Assembly: GCF_000313135.1 (NCBI RefSeq)
Contig: NW_004457466.1
Location: 190,959 to 254,958 of the forward strand
DNA length: 64,000 nucleotides
Direction of reading: 5' to 3'
Source: Acanthamoeba castellanii str. Neff
Taxonomy: Eukaryota; Discosea; Longamoebia; Acanthamoebidae
Made by a program: the position numbers and the translations under genes. Below the pieces are notes generated by a model that was not told where the DNA came from, ran no database searches, and saw only the letters and a list, made by a program, of their open reading frames with translations. This document shows, piece after piece, positions 60,701-64,000 of this stretch (position 1 is the stretch's first letter; each line of letters opens with the position of its first letter).

Positions 60701-60904
60701 GCTCGGCGCCTGCATGTTCCAACCTGTTGCCCGCAGCAGAGACGCGAGCAACCGGCGGCAAAGAGGAAGCACTCCCTGCTCTCGCGCAGGCTCAAGAACC
60801 TGGAGCTGGCGCACTCGCAGGACAGCGAAGCCGACACGGTCAAGTGCAGCCGCACCGCCGAGCCCCTCGTCCAAAAGCGCCGGAAGCTTGCCAAGGAGGA
60901 GTAA
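57732..60904 (+). CDS. HOP1: HORMA-domain meiotic chromosome-axis protein (HORMAD1/Hop1 type)
   Basis: The HORMA domain is assembled from many tiny exons: SISYLRHLFPEDCFADKSLA, IKSLLPQNGEAATLCKWLEE, FEALSRKYLRALIFGIYLDP, ENTLIECYNFRFVYQNED, LPATERYLQMKILYYDKVTP and KIKVGEIATPYHT. These align in order with HORMAD1/Hop1, which load on meiotic axes and promote recombination. An acidic linker and two winged-helix-like segments follow (VCKLSFIKTQFPKLADQAIN with MVQDKVLQLQDGEYKIF; SVSEDF-like ALSSEDFMTAQKLRSLLGLS with RRLQDEGFISRTISGNKG). The C-terminus LVQKRRKLAKEE resembles the closure motif at the end of HORMAD1. ATG at 57732; a GTACG at 57754 is read through. Two microexons, 7 and 8 bases, are described separately. 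Confidence 0.88.
58296..58570 (+). other. Microexon cluster in the HORMA gene
   Basis: Exons of 20 bases (58296-58315), 8 bases (58396-58403) and 7 bases (58564-58570), each flanked by AG and GT, are needed to read TLCKWLEEGVFEALSRKYLR and ALIFGIYL in one frame. The phases agree at every join. Confidence 0.75.
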
Positions 60905-61059
60905 GCGCACCGCGTGCCCGCTGTTGCTGACGTCAGCAGGCCTAGCTGTTTCTCCAGCTTTTTCTTTCTTTTTTCTTTGGCATTTAATTTTCACAGCCTT
61001 TTCTTCTCCCTGCGCCCATTTTTCTTGCTGTGGGGTGCATTGGGCAGGGCAAAAGAGAG

Positions 61060-64000
61060 ATGAGCAGCATCACACCCGAATTGGTGGAGGAAATCGCGCC
61101 CAAGGTCTCCAAGGCATTGGACTTGAGCAATGTGAACACAACGCTGACTCAGCAGATTGCAACACTCGCTTTGGCACATCAAGATTTCGATAGATTTCGG
61201 GATGAATGCAACAAGCGCTTCCCAGTCAAGCAGGCCATCGCCCTGAAGGAGGTGCATCAGAAAGTTCTGGCAAGTAAGCGCCCAGGGGCGGCCGTTGCCA
61301 GCTTTGCCGAGTTCTCGGACAAGGCAGAGAAGCTCGAGGCATCACAAGCCGTCACCGGTGGTCTACAGAGGAAGGAAATGGGCGAGGTACGCAACCATCT
61401 ATCACTCGATTAATTACACATTCATTTTCTTCGTTCTTACCCCTCCCTTTGAATGCACGCACAAAGGAGCGCCCAACGTTCAAGAAGCCCGACACCAAGG
61501 GATCGCTGCTCGGCCTCGACCGGCTGGCAGCGGTGAAGAGGCAGGAACGCGAAGAGAGGGAGAAGAAGGAGAGGGAGCAAGCTGCCAAGCGGCCTCGCCT
61601 CGCCGAGGACGAAGACGACTTCGCCAAGCCCACAGCCGGCGACATGCGACGACGCAACTACCGAGACAAGGGGTCGGGTGCCGACACGCCCTCCCACCCC
61701 GGTGGCGTCGATCAGGCCGCGCTCAACCGCATCGCCGACCGCGACCGACGAGCGCGGGACAGCCGAAGCGGCGGCGGGCGCTGGGACTCGCGCGAGCCGG
61801 TGAGGAGAGACGGCGGCGGGAGGGACTACGATCGAGACAGAGGGCGCGACCGAGGAGGCCGAGGCAGCAGCAGGGAGTGGGACGAACAGGAGAGGGAGAG
61901 GCGAGAGCAGGAGGCACGACTCGAGGAGGAGTGGGAGAATCGGCCGAGGCGCGGTCCTCGCGTGCCCGTGGCGGAGACGCCTCGCGGGTACGACCGCGGC
62001 GACTCGTCGACAACCGGATACGGCCGCACGCCGAGCCGCACACCCAGCCGCACCCCGGCGCGCACCCCCGCGCACGGCGGCGCCACGCCTCGGCGTCCAG
62101 TGCGCTCGACCCCGCGAAGGTAAGTGTTCTCGGCTTCCCTTACGCGCCTTGCAACAATCACTGACCACGCGCACACACGCACACCGCACGCACGCAATGC
62201 GCAGAGAGGCGATTGGGGCCGAGGAGTACGAGGGTTATGAGAGGGAGTACGAACGAGAGCTGTACGGCGAAGAGGCGGCGGACGACGACAAGAGCTACTT
62301 CATGGGCGACGAGGAGAAGTTCAAGAAGATGGAGGAGGAGATCGCGCGCAAGCAGGTGGAGCAGCTGAAGAAGAAGTACAACGAGAAGCACGAGGACGCC
62401 CGACGGTGGGAGGAGACGCAGCTGCTCATCTCCGGCGTGGTGATGCAGCGCTCGGTCGAGACCGAGTTCGAGGAGGACGAGGAGAAGCGGGTGTCGCTGC
62501 TCGTGCACGACATCAAGCCGCCCTTCCTCGATGGCCGCGTGGCGCACACCACGCAGCAGACCATGGTATCGGCCGTGCGGGATCCCACCTCCGATCTGGC
62601 CGTGCTCGCGCGCAAGGGCTCGCAGGTGGTGCGCGAGCAGCGCGAACTGCGGGACCGCATGAAGGGCCAGGACAAGCACTGGGACATCCACGGGAAGCGG
62701 ATCGCGTCGGCCATGGGCGTCAAGACCACGTCGTCGGAGGAGGGAGAAGCGCAGGCAACGCGCGAGGACGGCGAGGTCGACTACAGGGCCTCGAGCCGGT
62801 TCGCCGACCACATGCAGGAGAAGTCCCAGGCCGTCTCCGCCTTTGCCATGTCCAAGACCATCAAGCAGCAGCGCGAATACCTGCCCATCTTTCAGGTACC
62901 GGACACGCACACGCACACAACGCGGTCCTTCTCACCCCATTCATGCGTGGCAGATCCGCGAGCAACTGATGAGCGTCATCCGGGAGCACAACGTGATCGT
63001 GATCGTGGGAGAGACGGGTTCGGGCAAGACGACGCAGCTCACGCAATACCTCCACGAAGATGGCTTCACCAAGTGGGGCCGCATCGGGTGCACGCAGCCG
63101 CGTCGTGTGGCCGCCATGTCCGTTGCCAAGCGTGTCTCCGAGGAAATGGGCACCAAGCTGGGCGACCTGGTGGGCTACTCCATTCGATTTGAAGACTGTA
63201 CCTCTGACAAGACAGGTACACTACCACCGCCACCGCCACACTCACATTTCACTTGCGTGGTTAGCTACGAAGGCTTGTCGGTGCTAACGCTCGATCTACG
63301 ACACAGTGATCAAGTACATGACGGACGGTGTGCTCCTGCGAGAGTCCCTGCACGCCGGCGATCTGGACGAGTACTCGGCCGTGGTGATGGACGAAGCGCA
63401 CGAGCGTTCCCTTCACACGGACGTGCTCTTCGGCATTCTCAAGAAGGTGGTGGCCGCGCGCCGCGACTTCAAGCTCATCGTCACCTCCGCCACTCTCGTA
63501 CGTCTCCGCTCACACAGCGCCTCCGCTTCCACCGCCGAAGCCTCGCGTGCTTCGTGGACCGACACTCACCGCGTGGCGCTTGTGTGTTTTTTGTCGCGTA
63601 CAGGACGCCGAGAAGTTTTCGCAGTATTTCGGCAACGTGCCCGTGTTCCACATTCCAGGCCGTACTTTCCCTGTCGACGTGATGGTACGTCGCTTACGTC
63701 GACCGCCGCCATCGTGCGCAATGCAACGTTGTCGTGCTGGACTCGCGCTAACATATGTTTTAAACGGGTCTGTGCAGTGGGCCAAGACACCGGTCGATGA
63801 CTATGTGGAGGGCGCAGTGAAGCAGGCGATTACGATTCACCTGTCGCACCCGCCCGGTGATATTCTCATCTTCATGACGGGTCAGGAGGACATCGAAGTC
63901 ACCTGCACCCTCATGGCCGAGCGGCTCAAGCAGATCGGCGACGAGGTGCCGCCGATCGCCATCCTCCCGATCTACTCGCAGCTGCCCGCCGACCTGCAGG
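61060..64000 (+). CDS. PRP16: DEAH-box splicing helicase PRP16 (DHX38), 3' end beyond window
   Basis: Spliceosomal ATPase that remodels the complex after the first catalytic step. ATG 61060 ([20 protein letters not shown]) starts a helical leader. An Arg/Asp/Glu-rich region follows, containing [20 protein letters not shown] and [10 protein letters not shown], both hallmarks of DHX38. Then come [26 protein letters not shown] and [18 protein letters not shown]. The helicase core carries motif [11 protein letters not shown], Ia [24 protein letters not shown] in [18 protein letters not shown], and III SATL. The last exon, from 63779, reads into [17 protein letters not shown] and continues past base 64000. 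TP/SRTP repeats near 62030 add low complexity. The window ends before motifs IV-VI, the winged helix and the OB fold. Confidence 0.95.

Overview
The window is nuclear DNA from a eukaryote with a compact, GC-rich, intron-dense genome. Almost every gene is split by short introns (about 45-150 bases) with GTACG/GTGCG/GTAAG donors and AG acceptors. The gene set is eukaryotic: DNA polymerase epsilon, PCNA, SmG, Prp16, UGGT, GPI transamidase, URM1, NAA50 and CDC26. The style and the gene mix (DRP5-type dynamin, MORN-VPS9 protein, SHIP-like phosphatase, bacterial-type methylglyoxal synthase) suggest a free-living amoebozoan close to Acanthamoeba. That assignment is inference. CDS spans below run from start to stop codon and include introns. 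Intergenic gaps are mostly 50-250 bases. No rRNA, tRNA, CRISPR array or intact mobile element was seen.

Layout. 1-1.1 kb: 3' end of a GH65-family glycosidase. 1.3-5.6 kb: alsin-like MORN-VPS9 Rab exchange factor. 5.9-8.4 kb: MFS transporter. 8.5-9.5 kb (-): PB1 protein. 10.1-11.7 kb: GPI8/PIG-K. 11.9-13.1 kb (-): tandem methylglyoxal synthase. 13.3-13.7 kb (-): mitochondrial ribosomal protein uL23m. 13.8-15.8 kb (-): short-form tRNase Z with a mitochondrial presequence. 16.0-20.3 kb (-): DRP5-type dynamin. 20.6-22.0 kb: unrecognised protein. 22.1-23.1 kb (-): 1-Cys peroxiredoxin. 23.3-33.4 kb (-): POL2. 33.7-34.3 kb: NAA50. 34.7-35.9 kb (-): mitochondrial P-loop kinase. 36.0-36.8 kb (-): small mitochondrial protein. 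37.0-39.4 kb: PGAP4-like glycosyltransferase. 39.4-39.9 kb: URM1. 40.0-40.4 kb (-): unrecognised protein. 40.5-47.9 kb (-): UGGT. 48.0-50.9 kb (-): peroxisomal 2-hydroxyacyl-CoA lyase. 51.2-55.4 kb: inositol polyphosphate 5-phosphatase. 55.7-55.9 kb (-): SmG. 56.3-57.2 kb: PCNA. 57.4-57.6 kb (-): CDC26. 57.7-60.9 kb: HORMAD/Hop1. 61.1 kb to the right edge: Prp16.

The genes do not form one pathway, but several share themes. POL2, PCNA, CDC26 and Hop1 are replication, cell-cycle or meiotic genes, and each has an E2F-type TTTSSCGC element just upstream in a divergent promoter. UGGT has two TGACGTGG elements 43-62 bases before its ATG, matching the animal unfolded-protein-response element. GPI8 and the PGAP4-like enzyme both act on GPI anchors. 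The most unusual protein is the methylglyoxal synthase: a complete C-terminal catalytic domain preceded by a diverged second copy that has lost the catalytic residues.
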